Notes: generated by a model from the letters alone, not told the origin. 64,000 bases of DNA from Leptospira levettii (GCF_002812085.1 NZ_NPDM01000008.1:1-64000); one strand, 5' to 3'; positions 30,104 through 39,387 are shown, counted from the stretch's first letter. Numbers and translations: made by a program.

Positions 30104-30703
30104 TCATTCCGGATAAATTTGAACAATCGTTAACGCGTGTTCGCCTGCCCAAACCGCATGTAAGGGAATGTTTACGATCATTTTATCACTACTATCAAGG
30201 CGCACGGTCCACTCTCCTGCGGTTCTAGGATCTAAAAATTTAACTTTTTTAATTGGAAATGGGAAGTGTACCTCAAATTGAATGAACTCCACAAGGGTAT
30301 TAAAACGAAGTAAGTCATCTCTTAATTTGGCCTCAGATAAAATCGAATTGATGTCTTCTCGAACAATTTCAAGAGCCGATAGAAGAGGTGAGTTTTGGCT
30401 TGTATCGATGCCAAGTTGAATCTCAGGAGTTTGGTCTTCCACAAACGTAACAAAACGAAATCCAGGAGGTAACATATGGGTATAATTCCCAAACTGATAT
30501 GATCTCTCTTTGAGAGTGATGGTAAGTTCTCCTGTATCGGTTAAACCAGAACCTAAAAAACTCCCCTTCTGTTTCTTTGTGATTTTTTTTTGGTAAATGA
30601 CGAGTTCCCCCGAAAGGTCAGGTTTGATCTTTATTTTAATATTCCCCCCTGCGCAGGCACAAAACAATAGGCAGAATAACAAGGTTCGTGGTATCCGTTT
30701 CAT
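30104..30703 (-). CDS. Putative lipoprotein of unknown function
   Basis: A 199-residue exported protein. The N-terminus KRIPRTLLFCLLFCACAGG has a basic start, a hydrophobic core and a probable lipidated Cys17, after which the mature protein is beta-rich with no recognised domain. It converges on the siroheme gene with three bases between stop codons and is divergent from the NERD gene, 43 bp away. Confidence 0.65.
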   Translation of the reverse strand: MKRIPRTLLFCLLFCACAGGNIKIKIKPDLSGELVIYQKKITKKQKGSFLGSGLTDTGELTITLKERSYQFGNYTHMLPPGFRFVTFVEDQTPEIQLGIDTSQNSPLLSALEIVREDINSILSEAKLRDDLLRFNTLVEFIQFEVHFPFPIKKVKFLDPRTAGEWTVRLDSSDKMIVNIPLHAVWAGEHALTIVQIYPE

Positions 30704-30746
30704 ATCGTCATTAGAACAGATACGACAAAGATTACAGAACTAAAAA

Positions 30747-32306
30747 ATGATTTATCCGAAACAATTTCATGGAAAAACGCGAGACATTTCTCTCGAATCC
30801 TATTATTACCATCGTTTTTCGAACGAAATTCAATTCCCTTGTAATATTTATTATTCTCTAACCCTAATCACTCCCGATGTTCCTATGCGTGAGATAGACT
30901 TTCTAGTTGTATCACCATATGGTGTGATCACCATCGAATTAAAAAACGGTAAGTGGAGGCAAAAAAAAGGAGAGTGGGAATTTTATAATGTAAGAGGTAG
31001 GGAGTGGGAACCAGTTGAAGGAAAGTCTTATAAAAATCCAATCGAACAAGTAACCACACAAAGAGAAATCATTCGCGAATTTTTCAAAAATCACAATCAA
31101 CTTGTCGATTTATTTCCAGAAGAATATTATGATAGTGCAATTTTCTTTTTAAAAAACGAAAGAAAAGAATTCCACCTACCCAACGACCAAAACTTATTTG
31201 TGTTTGGTGGCAAGGAAGTAGGAGAAGATACAAGCCTAAATACTATTTTAGAATCCATTTTTTATCGAAATGGAAGAGAACCACTTCCCGATTCCGTACT
31301 TGTCAAAGCACATGAAATCATCAAAAAGAATCTAAATTTTTTCCAAACCTTTCGCTCGAAAAAAGAGAAAGAAGAAGAGAACTTATTATTTTTTACTGAA
31401 GAACAATTTAACCTTGTGAAGGGAATCAGTCAATATTCGCATAACTTGGTTTTTGGTAGTTCAGGTTCTGGAAAATCCATCCTTTGTGGGGAACTCGCCT
31501 TACAAAATGCAAGGAAAGGGAAAAAAGTTCTCTTATGGCAGGGAGCAAAAGCTCTCTATGAAATTTGGAAAGAAGAACTGAGTCATATCCCAGAAAAAAA
31601 CAATATAGAACTCATTTCCCATTATAAAGAAATCAATCACAATCACATCGATCTATTACTTGTGGATGGGATTGAAGAAATCCTTACTGATGATAAACAA
31701 TCAGAACTTTTTTTATATCTTTCTAAATTCTTTTGGGAAGAAAAAGATTGGATCCTTTTTGTATCTAGACGATTCAAGTATTCCTCTACTCCAATTTTGG
31801 ATTATTTACAATCGTTACCTGTCCATGTTTGGGACATCAAAAGGAATATACGAAATTCACCAGAGATTGTTACATTCGCGAATTCCTTACTCGATGATTT
31901 TTCAGAAACACCCATATTAGATAATTTTTCAGACATCCAATTCATTAAAAATGATGAAGACTTAACCGATCAGATGCGCTGGTGTTATGGTTACGCAAAA
32001 AAAGTTTTGGAAATCGAAAATGATGAAATTGTAGTATTGTATCCATCGGAAGAATCATTACTTCAAAATGGTTTAAAACAATTTTTAATGGAAAACCAAA
32101 TGCGCCATTATTCTTGTAAGGAATTTGCAGGTATGGAAGAAACATGTGGAATTTTGATTGGATTTGAAAATTGGCATTTAACAGAAACTAAAATTTTATT
32201 GGCAGAAACAATATTAAAAATTCGGAGTTTGGTCTGTGTATTTTACCCACCTAACGAAGAAAAGGTAATCCAGGGGATTTTAAAAAAAGGTGACTCTGGC
32301 CCGTAA
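30747..32306 (+). CDS. NERD-domain protein with degenerate superfamily 1 helicase-like ATPase
   Basis: A 519-residue protein. Residues about 10-130 form a NERD nuclease-related domain, with Asp51, Glu64 and Lys66 (EIDFLVV and ITIELKN) at the restriction-endonuclease-like active-site positions. From about 215 a helicase-like core begins: a Q-motif-like FTEEQFNLV, Walker A GSSGSGKS at 237-244, and LLLVDGIEE at 303-311, where the usual DE is DG. RNIRNSPEIVTFANSLL (366-382) matches the motif IV region of UvrD-like proteins. The C-terminal motifs V and VI are not recognisable, so strand unwinding is doubtful. Role unknown; NERD-helicase proteins are thought to act on nucleic acids. Its last 19 bases overlap rnpB on the other strand. 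Confidence 0.75.
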   Translation: MIYPKQFHGKTRDISLESYYYHRFSNEIQFPCNIYYSLTLITPDVPMREIDFLVVSPYGVITIELKNGKWRQKKGEWEFYNVRGREWEPVEGKSYKNPIEQVTTQREIIREFFKNHNQLVDLFPEEYYDSAIFFLKNERKEFHLPNDQNLFVFGGKEVGEDTSLNTILESIFYRNGREPLPDSVLVKAHEIIKKNLNFFQTFRSKKEKEEENLLFFTEEQFNLVKGISQYSHNLVFGSSGSGKSILCGELALQNARKGKKVLLWQGAKALYEIWKEELSHIPEKNNIELISHYKEINHNHIDLLLVDGIEEILTDDKQSELFLYLSKFFWEEKDWILFVSRRFKYSSTPILDYLQSLPVHVWDIKRNIRNSPEIVTFANSLLDDFSETPILDNFSDIQFIKNDEDLTDQMRWCYGYAKKVLEIENDEIVVLYPSEESLLQNGLKQFLMENQMRHYSCKEFAGMEETCGILIGFENWHLTETKILLAETILKIRSLVCVFYPPNEEKVIQGILKKGDSGP

Positions 32307-32640
32307 GCCGGATTCTGTTTTAGGCGATCATTTATCTAATGCTCTCTACCCACAACCTGGCGGGACAGGCTCATAACGGTTGTTTACTTGAGATTGCACA
32401 TCGGAGGGTTTACCGGCCATTGTTTTCACAAACAAAGCGGTGGGCTCTTACCCCACCATTTCACCCTTACCTACCAAGGTAGGCGGTATTCTTTCTGTTG
32501 CACTTTCCGTCCCTTCCTCCCTATTGCTAGAAAGAAAAAGCCCAAGCATTACTTGGTCCGATTGTCCCCTAGTGTCCGGACTTTCCTCCCCATTATTTCC
32601 AGAGGGAAACAAAAAGGCGATCGCTCGGCCAGAGTCCCTT
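32288..32640 (-). ncRNA. rnpB: RNase P RNA, bacterial type A-like
   Basis: The catalytic RNA that trims tRNA 5' ends. On the minus strand the hallmark GGAGGAAAGTCC lies at 32589-32578 and the 3' hallmark ACAGAATCCGGCTTAC near 32319-32304. Helix P1 is closed by ten perfect pairs between 32636-32627 and 32301-32292. A run of T follows at 32288-32282 and probably terminates transcription. Length is about 350 nt, normal for the family. The exact 5' end is uncertain by some bases. The 3' end overlaps the stop region of the NERD gene on the opposite strand. Confidence 0.93.
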
Positions 32641-32687
32641 TCATGGAAATTTGATTTCGGAAGTGCGTCGAGGAGTATTTCAATACT

Positions 32688-32705
32688 TTGGCACAATTTA
32701 TGCAA
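32688..32705 (+). promoter_or_regulatory. Probable sigma-54 (-24/-12) promoter
   Basis: TTGGCAC-N6-TGCAA, with GG at 32690-32691 and GC at 32702-32703, exactly ten bases between the two dinucleotides as RpoN requires. One mismatch is seen in each half against TGGCACG-N4-TTGCW. The gene start at 32743 would follow a leader of about 28 bases. A perfect palindrome (AGTATT-TC-AATACT, 32674-32687) abuts the -24 element. Confidence 0.6.
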
Positions 32706-32742
32706 TTTGATCTATGAATTGAAAACAGTAAGGAACCAACGT

Positions 32743-33195
32743 ATGAAGTCTTATCATTTCGCTCTCTTTTTCATCATTTCCATTGGTTTGTGGGCAGAAC
32801 CTCAGTTGGACCAATCTGTGGAAGAAATCTTAAGCCACACTCGCCTTTCTCGTATCCCAATGGTCATCGCCGAATTGGAAGAACGATCGGCAAAAAAAAT
32901 GGAATCAGGAGACTTCTTGTCTGCAAGAGATGATCTCAAAAAAGCAATTTTACTCAAACAATCAATCGGAATGAAAGATACAGAAGGAAACGCACATCTA
33001 CTCTTCCAAATGGCAAAATTGGAAACAAAACTAGGTCACAGTTGTGAGGCACTTCATTATACTTCCCTTGCCAACCAAATTGTGAAACGAGTGGGAATCC
33101 GATCTGATTCCTATACATTAGCACAATGGAATGGAAAGGAAGTGAGTCCAAGGAAATGGGAAACATGCCAAGAGGTATCTTGGTTACAAGAATAA
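32743..33195 (+). CDS. Small exported protein, TPR-like
   Basis: A 150-residue protein starting at ATG 32743, set by AAGGA at 32730-32734. Longer in-frame readings run through rnpB and are not credible. The N-terminus MKSYHFALFFIISIGLWAEP is a signal peptide with probable cleavage after LWA. The mature part is alpha-helical, with two helix pairs reminiscent of TPR units (SGDFLSARDDLKKAILLKQ and LLFQMAKLETKLGHSCEALH). No enzyme motif was seen. It is likely periplasmic and, because of the -24/-12 promoter, may be made under RpoN control. Function unknown. Confidence 0.75.
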   Translation: MKSYHFALFFIISIGLWAEPQLDQSVEEILSHTRLSRIPMVIAELEERSAKKMESGDFLSARDDLKKAILLKQSIGMKDTEGNAHLLFQMAKLETKLGHSCEALHYTSLANQIVKRVGIRSDSYTLAQWNGKEVSPRKWETCQEVSWLQE

Positions 33196-33196
33196 G

Positions 33197-33211
33197 AGTT
33201 CCAATGGAACT
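33197..33211. terminator. Short hairpin between convergent genes
   Basis: AGTTCC and GGAACT arms with a three-base loop lie between the stop codons of the small exported protein and msrB. TTCATTT follows on the plus strand. The stem is only six pairs, so it is a weak candidate. Confidence 0.4.
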
Positions 33212-33212
33212 T

Positions 33213-33605
33213 TCATTTCGTTTCAGTTTCCTTTTTTTGAAATTTTAAAGAAGCAGAGTTCACACAATAACGAAGTCCTGTTGGTTTGGGACCGTCAGGA
33301 AATACATGGCCCAAGTGTGCTCCACAATTTTGGCACATGATTTCTGTTCGAACCATCCCGTGGGTTTTGTCAGTTTCCGTTGCGATCACTTCTTTCCTTA
33401 CTGGCTCATAATAACTTGGCCAACCACTGCCAGAATCATACTTAGAATCTGAAGAAAACAAAGCCTCACCACAACACACACATAAATACGTACCTTTTTC
33501 TTTGTGAGCATAGTATTCACCAGTGAACGGCCGTTCGGTGCCCTTTTCGCGTGTCACTTGGTACTGCAGTGGAGTGAGAACCTCTTTCCAATTTTGATTT
33601 TCCAT
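33213..33605 (-). CDS. msrB: Peptide methionine-(R)-sulfoxide reductase
   Basis: Repairs methionine-R-sulfoxide in oxidised proteins. About 130 residues from the ATG at 33605; a longer in-frame reading from a TTG at 33674 adds a poorly conserved tail. Zinc ligands appear as CVCCG and [12 protein letters not shown], and the catalytic Cys lies in RYCVNSASL near the C-terminus. [12 protein letters not shown] is the substrate-binding signature. There is no export signal, so it is cytoplasmic. It is divergent from hemA with about 110 bp between starts; whether shared control links oxidative repair to heme synthesis is unknown. Confidence 0.93.
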   Translation of the reverse strand: MENQNWKEVLTPLQYQVTREKGTERPFTGEYYAHKEKGTYLCVCCGEALFSSDSKYDSGSGWPSYYEPVRKEVIATETDKTHGMVRTEIMCQNCGAHLGHVFPDGPKPTGLRYCVNSASLKFQKKETETK

Positions 33606-33715
33606 TGTATCGTTTGCCTCTATTAATTGAGAATAAGTATCAATATCACATTTATTTTTTTTAGGAACTGACAATCTTGTGACAGTACCCAGGATGTATT
33701 TGATAGAATAAAATT

Positions 33716-34588
33716 ATGTGGTCAAACCTGATTCTACTCCATTCGACTGATCCCATCTCTAAACCTTTAGACGATTCTCGTCTAGAGGTTTGGAAAACTT
33801 GTCAAAGGACTCTTGTGTTCACTGACAATCGGATTTTTCCCATGGAAGGTAATGAACGTTTTTTTGACGGTTGGGAAGTTTACCATGGTTATGATGCCTA
33901 TCGATTTTTACTCGAAGTGGTCTCGGGTCTACGATCCAAATTATTCGGAGAGTCAGAAATCCAAGCACAGTTTCGGGACCGTTTCCGTGAAGAAAATACA
34001 AGCGGTTCCAATTTTGGGACTTCACTACTCCGCCTCCGAGACCAAATTTTAGAACACACCAAACAAATCCGATCCAAGTATCTTGTTGGCATTGGCAGAC
34101 AAACTTATGGAAGTGTTACCGAATCCTACTTACACAACCACAAAGAAGTCACCCTGCTCGGTACAGGTAAACTCGTAGATTCGATTTTGCCCTATCTTGT
34201 ATCCAAGCAAAAAGTAGTTCGTTTGATTGGTCGTAACCAAAACCGACTCCAAGAACTAAGTGCCCTTTACCCTATCTCCACATACCATTGGGAAGATTAT
34301 AAACCAAACAATGAAGCGATCATCATAGCTTCAAGTTTTTTGCCTTTTAACTGGGATGAGATGATCAAGTCATCATCAATCATTTTAGATTTTAGAGAAA
34401 ATAAAATTGAGAACAAAAATTATGATCACTACATTCCACTTTCACAAATTCTAAATGACTTACACGAAACAGATGAACAAATCCAAGCAGTCAAAATGGA
34501 TTTACAATACTATCTCACGGAACTCACAAGAGAACGGGAGGAAGAACAACTTCATATTATGAATGGATGGGAAGATTTACTTGTCTGA
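33716..34588 (+). CDS. hemA: Glutamyl-tRNA reductase, short form
   Basis: First enzyme of the C5 route, reducing glutamyl-tRNA to glutamate-1-semialdehyde with NADPH. Only 290 residues, against about 420 in most bacteria. The nucleophilic Cys is kept in WKTCQRTLVF (near residue 29), and the glutamate-binding segment LEVVSGLRSKLFGESEIQAQ near residue 62 is clear. A Rossmann part with TLLGTGKLVDSILPYL starts near 143. The C-terminal helical dimerisation domain is largely missing and the N-terminal domain is shortened too. First gene of the heme operon, overlapping hemCD by 26 bases. The call is supported by both motifs and by context. Confidence 0.87.
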   Translation: MWSNLILLHSTDPISKPLDDSRLEVWKTCQRTLVFTDNRIFPMEGNERFFDGWEVYHGYDAYRFLLEVVSGLRSKLFGESEIQAQFRDRFREENTSGSNFGTSLLRLRDQILEHTKQIRSKYLVGIGRQTYGSVTESYLHNHKEVTLLGTGKLVDSILPYLVSKQKVVRLIGRNQNRLQELSALYPISTYHWEDYKPNNEAIIIASSFLPFNWDEMIKSSSIILDFRENKIENKNYDHYIPLSQILNDLHETDEQIQAVKMDLQYYLTELTREREEEQLHIMNGWEDLLV

Positions 34589-36116
34589 AACAATCAAAAT
34601 AGGAGGTAGGTCCTCCCTACTCTCTCGCATTCAAATCCACACTGTCAAACAAGCGTTAAAAGAAAAAAACAAAGAGTTAAATTTCGAAACGGTGTTTCGA
34701 GAATCATCCGGAGATAAGGATTTAACAACTCCACTTTGGCAATTTGCTGGCCAAGGAATTTTCACTAAAGACCTCCAAGAAGACTTACTCAATCATAAAT
34801 TGGACATTGTGATCCACTCTTTTAAAGATATGGATCTAAAGGAAAGAAAAGATACAACACTTATCCCTATTTTAACTCGTGAAGATGTACGTGATGTATT
34901 ATTATTCAAAAAAACAAAATGGATCAATTTGCCAAATGAGATCACAATTCTAACATCTTCTCCTAGACGTGAATACCATATCAAAGAATTTCTGAAAAAT
35001 TATTTTCCAACACCAATCAATAATTTTGAAATCAAAATTGAATCTGTACGTGGCAATATCCAAACGAGGCTTCGCAAATATTTAGATCATGAGTCCGGTG
35101 GTATTTTAGTAGCAAAAGCTGCTTTGGATCGAATCTTAAATTTCCAAGACAATGATAATGTACTACCTGAACTAAAAGAAGTAAAACAACTCATTCGCGA
35201 TACATTAAATCTTTCCTTATTTATGGTTTTGCCTTCTTCTATTTTTCCTAGTGCACCCGCACAAGGTGCGTTATGTGCAGAAATCAGAAAAGAAGACGAA
35301 CACCTTAAGTGTTTGTTAACTCAAATTGTTGATCCAGAAACCGAACTCACTGCAAACGAAGAACGAGAAATATTGTCCAAGTATGGTGGGGGTTGCCACC
35401 AAAAAATTGGAGTGACTGTTTTAAAAAGGGATTATGGGAAAGTCACTTTTGTGAGAGGAATCACAGAACAGGGAGAAATCCTATATGCGAAGGAACTAGC
35501 AGATAGTCCTGATTTATCTTTTACCAAAGAAGAAGTTTGGCCACCTAATGCAAAAATGGCGGCAAGGCAAAGAGAACGTCTCACTTATAGCATTCCAAAA
35601 GACGTTGATGTATTTGTTTCAAGAGGGTATGCGTTTCCCTTAGATTTATCAGTAAACCCAAGTAATCAGATATTATGGTCAGCTGGACTTTCCACCTGGA
35701 AAGACCTTGCTCTTCGTGGATTTTGGGTGAATGGAACTTGTGATGGACTCGGTGAAAGTGAACCTCCCGAAATTGATTTAATTTTAGGAAGAAAACCTAA
35801 TTTTGTAAAACTGACCCATATGGATTCAGATAAACATTCTAGTGTTTATCCCGTGATTCCGACCTACTTTGTTTCAGCACCAGAAATACCAATCCCTTTT
35901 GACACATCGAAAATCAAAGCTGCTTACTGGAGAAGTGGATCTGAATTTGACATCGTAACCAAACGATTCCCAGAACTACTGAATGTAATCCATTTTGTTG
36001 GTCCAGGAAGCACGTTCAGAAAAATTAAACATGCGCTAGGTGAAGAAGGTTCTAAAAACAAAATTTTTGTTTCCTTATCTTTTGAATCTTGGGCAGAGAA
36101 GTACATCAAACAATGA
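34563..36116 (+). CDS. hemCD: Fused hydroxymethylbilane synthase / uroporphyrinogen-III synthase
   Basis: A 517-residue fusion doing two consecutive steps: porphobilinogen to hydroxymethylbilane, then ring closure to uroporphyrinogen III. HemC part (about 1-310): KIGGRSSLLSRIQ, FTKDLQEDLLNHKLDIVIHS, LPSSIFPSAPAQGALCAEIR, and the dipyrromethane-cofactor Cys in KYGGGCHQKIG. The last 190 residues have the weakly conserved HemD alternation, including AYWRSGSEFDIVTKRFPELL and HFVGPGSTFRKI. It overlaps hemA by 26 bases and hemB by four. The HemD half is assigned partly by position and length, since HemD is poorly conserved. Confidence 0.87.
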   Translation: MDGKIYLSETIKIGGRSSLLSRIQIHTVKQALKEKNKELNFETVFRESSGDKDLTTPLWQFAGQGIFTKDLQEDLLNHKLDIVIHSFKDMDLKERKDTTLIPILTREDVRDVLLFKKTKWINLPNEITILTSSPRREYHIKEFLKNYFPTPINNFEIKIESVRGNIQTRLRKYLDHESGGILVAKAALDRILNFQDNDNVLPELKEVKQLIRDTLNLSLFMVLPSSIFPSAPAQGALCAEIRKEDEHLKCLLTQIVDPETELTANEEREILSKYGGGCHQKIGVTVLKRDYGKVTFVRGITEQGEILYAKELADSPDLSFTKEEVWPPNAKMAARQRERLTYSIPKDVDVFVSRGYAFPLDLSVNPSNQILWSAGLSTWKDLALRGFWVNGTCDGLGESEPPEIDLILGRKPNFVKLTHMDSDKHSSVYPVIPTYFVSAPEIPIPFDTSKIKAAYWRSGSEFDIVTKRFPELLNVIHFVGPGSTFRKIKHALGEEGSKNKIFVSLSFESWAEKYIKQ

Positions 36117-37066
36117 AAACAAAATCCCTTCGACTTCGTTCCAATAAGTACTTACGCCATTTGAGTGAATCAGGTTCACTTAACGTAAATAAAATGATCC
36201 AACCATTGTTTTTAGTAGAAGGTATCAATGAAAAAGAACCCATCAAAGGTTTACCGGATGTGTATCGTGATACCAATCAAACAATATTGAAACAAATTGA
36301 ATCAGATTTAAAATCTGGAGTTTCACAATTTTTACTCTTTATGGTGCCAAATGAAAAATCGGACACAAGTTTTTCAAAGGACTTTTACCAATCCAATATC
36401 AACCAAATTAAAAAAACTTTCCCTGAAATGTTTTTGTGGTTAGACACATGCATTTGTTCTGTTACAACAACGGGACATTGTTGTCATTTTCATCCAAAGG
36501 GAACTATCAATTTAGAGTTAACGTTAAAACGATTGTCCGAACTTGCTTTAATCTACGCTGATTCTGGTGCTGATGGAATTGCCCCTAGTGATATGATGGA
36601 CGGACGTGTATTATCACACCGAAAAATTTTAGATGAAAACAATCATTCTCATGTTCCCATTATGAGTTATTCCACGAAGTTTAAAAGTCACTTTTACGGT
36701 CCTTTCCGAGGAGCAGCAGACTCCTCACCGCAGTTTGGTGACAGGAGTGGATACCAACTAGACGTTAGAGATAGAGACACTGCCATTCAAACATCTGTTC
36801 GTGACAAAGAAGAAGGTGCTGATTTACTGATGGTAAAACCAGGTATGACTGCTATCGACTTAATTGGTCCCATCAAAGAAAAAACGGGGCTTCCCACTGG
36901 TGCCTACCAAGTGAGTGGTGAATATGCAAGTTTGGTTTACTTAGCGAAAGAAGGATTTTTAGATTTTGAAGATGGTTTAAAAGAAACTTGGGATGTATTT
37001 CGTAGAGCAGGTTCTTCTTTTTTAATCACATACGGTGCAAGGATTGCAAAAAGGATATATTCATGA
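36113..37066 (+). CDS. hemB: Delta-aminolevulinic acid dehydratase (porphobilinogen synthase)
   Basis: Condenses two 5-aminolevulinates to porphobilinogen. About 317 residues from ATG 36113, which overlaps the hemCD stop (ATGA). Active-site lysines lie in [16 protein letters not shown] and LLMVKPGM. The metal loop has cysteines ([17 protein letters not shown]), pointing to the zinc-dependent class rather than the Mg-only class. [12 protein letters not shown] is also typical. Its stop overlaps the hemL start by four bases. Confidence 0.95.
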   Translation: MKTKSLRLRSNKYLRHLSESGSLNVNKMIQPLFLVEGINEKEPIKGLPDVYRDTNQTILKQIESDLKSGVSQFLLFMVPNEKSDTSFSKDFYQSNINQIKKTFPEMFLWLDTCICSVTTTGHCCHFHPKGTINLELTLKRLSELALIYADSGADGIAPSDMMDGRVLSHRKILDENNHSHVPIMSYSTKFKSHFYGPFRGAADSSPQFGDRSGYQLDVRDRDTAIQTSVRDKEEGADLLMVKPGMTAIDLIGPIKEKTGLPTGAYQVSGEYASLVYLAKEGFLDFEDGLKETWDVFRRAGSSFLITYGARIAKRIYS

Positions 37067-38340
37067 ATTCTGAATCTTTATTCGAAAGATCAAAACAAGT
37101 AGTTCCTGGTGGAGTCCATAGCCCAGTAAGATCTTTTTCTTCCGTTGGTGGAACTCCCGTATTTTTTAGTGAGGCAAACGGCGCCTATCTTAAGTCAGTC
37201 GAAGGAAAAAACTATATCGACTATTGTTTGAGTTTTGGGCCACTTCTCTTTGGCCATAGACATCCTGAAATCCAAGAAGTTGTGGAAGATACTGTCAGGA
37301 AAGCCTGGTCTTTTGGTGCTTGTGAACCTTACTCCTTGGAACTTGCTGAGTTCATCACAGAAAGAATTCCATGGGTCGAAAAAATACGATTTGTAAACTC
37401 GGGAACGGAAGCTGTTATGAGTGCCTTACGTGTGGCAAGAGCTGCCACTGGACGAAACAAAATTCTGAAATTTGATGGTTGTTACCATGGCCACCTTGAT
37501 CAACTTTTAGTGAAGTCAGGTTCGGGCCTTGCAGGCCTTAGTTCCAGTGATAGCAAAGGAATTGGACCTGAGATCATTCAAAACACACTTGTCCTCCCTT
37601 TAGATGACGAAACTAAGCTAGAAGAATTGTTCCAAAGAGAAGGATCAAATATCGCTTGTTTGGCGATTGAGCCATTACCTGCGAATTATGGTCTACTTCC
37701 ACAAAGAATTGAGTTCTTAAAAAAATGCCGTGAACTAACGACTAAGTATGGAGTATTACTTTTATTTGATGAAGTGATTTCTGGTTTCCGAGTTTCTTTC
37801 CAAGGTATGGCTGGAATCACAGGAATTGTCCCTGATCTGGTCTGTTATGGAAAAATCATCGGAGGAGGATTTCCAGTTGGAGCTTATGCTGGAAAACGAG
37901 AATTTATGGACCTTGTGGCACCAAGTGGTCCTGTTTACCAAGCAGGGACTTTGTCTGCAAACCCAATTGGGATGCGAGCGGGGCTTAAAACCCTTACAAA
38001 AGCTTGGAATGAGAATCCGTATCCTAACCTGGAAACAACCACCAAACAATTCACAGATGGAATTATAACTCTACTAAAGGAATCTGGTGATCCCAATTGG
38101 GAAGCAGTAACGTTTGGAAGTTTGTTCTGGCTAAAAGGAAAAACAGAAAAACCGATCAGAACGATTGCGGAGATTCCAAGTTCTCACAAATCCAACTTTG
38201 CAACTTTTTTCCACAAACTACTAAACCAAGGTGTGTATCTAGCACCAAGTGGTTATGAGGTGGGATTCTTATCCACAGTCCATACGAAGGAAATCATCGA
38301 TCTCACACTTGAAAAAATTAAACAGGCATTAAAGGGCTAA
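37063..38340 (+). CDS. hemL: Glutamate-1-semialdehyde 2,1-aminomutase
   Basis: PLP enzyme making 5-aminolevulinate, second step of the C5 route. 425 residues. N-terminal [68 protein letters not shown], and the PLP lysine in [17 protein letters not shown] are all in place. Coupled to hemB by four bases. Its presence with hemA confirms that the organism makes 5-aminolevulinate from glutamate rather than from glycine. Confidence 0.96.
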   Translation: MNSESLFERSKQVVPGGVHSPVRSFSSVGGTPVFFSEANGAYLKSVEGKNYIDYCLSFGPLLFGHRHPEIQEVVEDTVRKAWSFGACEPYSLELAEFITERIPWVEKIRFVNSGTEAVMSALRVARAATGRNKILKFDGCYHGHLDQLLVKSGSGLAGLSSSDSKGIGPEIIQNTLVLPLDDETKLEELFQREGSNIACLAIEPLPANYGLLPQRIEFLKKCRELTTKYGVLLLFDEVISGFRVSFQGMAGITGIVPDLVCYGKIIGGGFPVGAYAGKREFMDLVAPSGPVYQAGTLSANPIGMRAGLKTLTKAWNENPYPNLETTTKQFTDGIITLLKESGDPNWEAVTFGSLFWLKGKTEKPIRTIAEIPSSHKSNFATFFHKLLNQGVYLAPSGYEVGFLSTVHTKEIIDLTLEKIKQALKG

Positions 38341-38343
38341 ATT

Positions 38344-39387
38344 ATGATCACAACTAAATACCACAATGAACGTTTTGCAAATGCGATCCAGTTAGTTCCA
38401 CAAAATACACCTCCAATTTGGTTTATGCGCCAAGCAGGGAGATACCATTCTCACTATCGTAAACTCAAAGAAACTTATAGTTTTATGGATCTATGCAAAC
38501 AACCAGAACTGGCAGCCGAAGTAGCGTTAGGTCCCGTAAAAGAATTTGGATTTGATGTCAGTATCTTATTTTCTGATTTACTTTTCCCATTAGAAGCACT
38601 TGGTTTGGGTCTTACCTACGATCCAGGCCCTAAACTATCTTTCTCACTAACCTCTTTAGCTGATCTCAAAAAACTAAAACCTGTTGATGAAGCCATTGAA
38701 GGTCTCCGTTTCCAAAAAGAAGCAGTGATCCGAACCAGAGAAGTGTTACCAAAAGATGTTTCCCTAATTGGTTTTGTTGGTGGCCCTTTTACCCTTATGA
38801 CCTATGCCAGCATAGGAAAACATGATGGAAATTTATCGTTTATCAAAACAAACCGAGAGTTTGTAGATCAGTTTTATTCCATTCTTTTACCACTTCTAAA
38901 ACGAAACATCGAATTACAATTGCAAGGTGGTGCAGAAGTCGTCATGATGTTTGATACCGCAGCTGGAATGTTAGATCCATTTAATTTCCGAAGGTATGTC
39001 ACCGAACCCATAACAGAGTTAACTAAAGCATTCCCCAATCAAGTTGGTTATTATGTCAAAAATTCAACAGAAGCACAAATACGGCAAATTCATTCCATTC
39101 AAAACCTAGTTGGCTTTGGAGTGGATCACCGGTTTTCTATGCCAACCATATTACAGGAATTTGGTGGAAAAGGATTTGTTCAGGGCAATTTTGACCAAGA
39201 GTTATTATTTGCTGACAAATCAACCCTCAAACAAAAAATCCATGAATACCTATTACCGATAAGAGATCTGGACCCAAAAGATCGTGTAGGTTGGGTGGCT
39301 GGACTTGGACATGGTGTATTACAATACACTCCAGAAGAGTCTGTGCATCTTCTCATCGAAACAACAAGAAAGGTGTTTAATACATGA
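38344..39387 (+). CDS. hemE: Uroporphyrinogen decarboxylase
   Basis: Decarboxylates uroporphyrinogen III to coproporphyrinogen III, the step that commits the pathway to heme rather than siroheme. 347 residues. PPIWFMRQAGRY (near residue 17), ILFSDLLFPLEALG with the catalytic Asp, GFVGGPFTLMTY and MFDTAAGML are conserved. It begins three bases after hemL and overlaps hemN by four. Confidence 0.96.
   Translation: MITTKYHNERFANAIQLVPQNTPPIWFMRQAGRYHSHYRKLKETYSFMDLCKQPELAAEVALGPVKEFGFDVSILFSDLLFPLEALGLGLTYDPGPKLSFSLTSLADLKKLKPVDEAIEGLRFQKEAVIRTREVLPKDVSLIGFVGGPFTLMTYASIGKHDGNLSFIKTNREFVDQFYSILLPLLKRNIELQLQGGAEVVMMFDTAAGMLDPFNFRRYVTEPITELTKAFPNQVGYYVKNSTEAQIRQIHSIQNLVGFGVDHRFSMPTILQEFGGKGFVQGNFDQELLFADKSTLKQKIHEYLLPIRDLDPKDRVGWVAGLGHGVLQYTPEESVHLLIETTRKVFNT

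Noticed and set aside
32388..32742. Plus-strand reading frames through 32388-32742, including an N-terminal extension of the small exported protein
   Set aside because: They run antisense through the conserved RNase P RNA; the AAGGA site and signal peptide place the real start at 32743.
33628..33655. A possible Fur/PerR-like dyad between msrB and hemA
   Set aside because: Only a loose match to an ATAAT-rich repeat; such sequence is common in this AT-rich genome.
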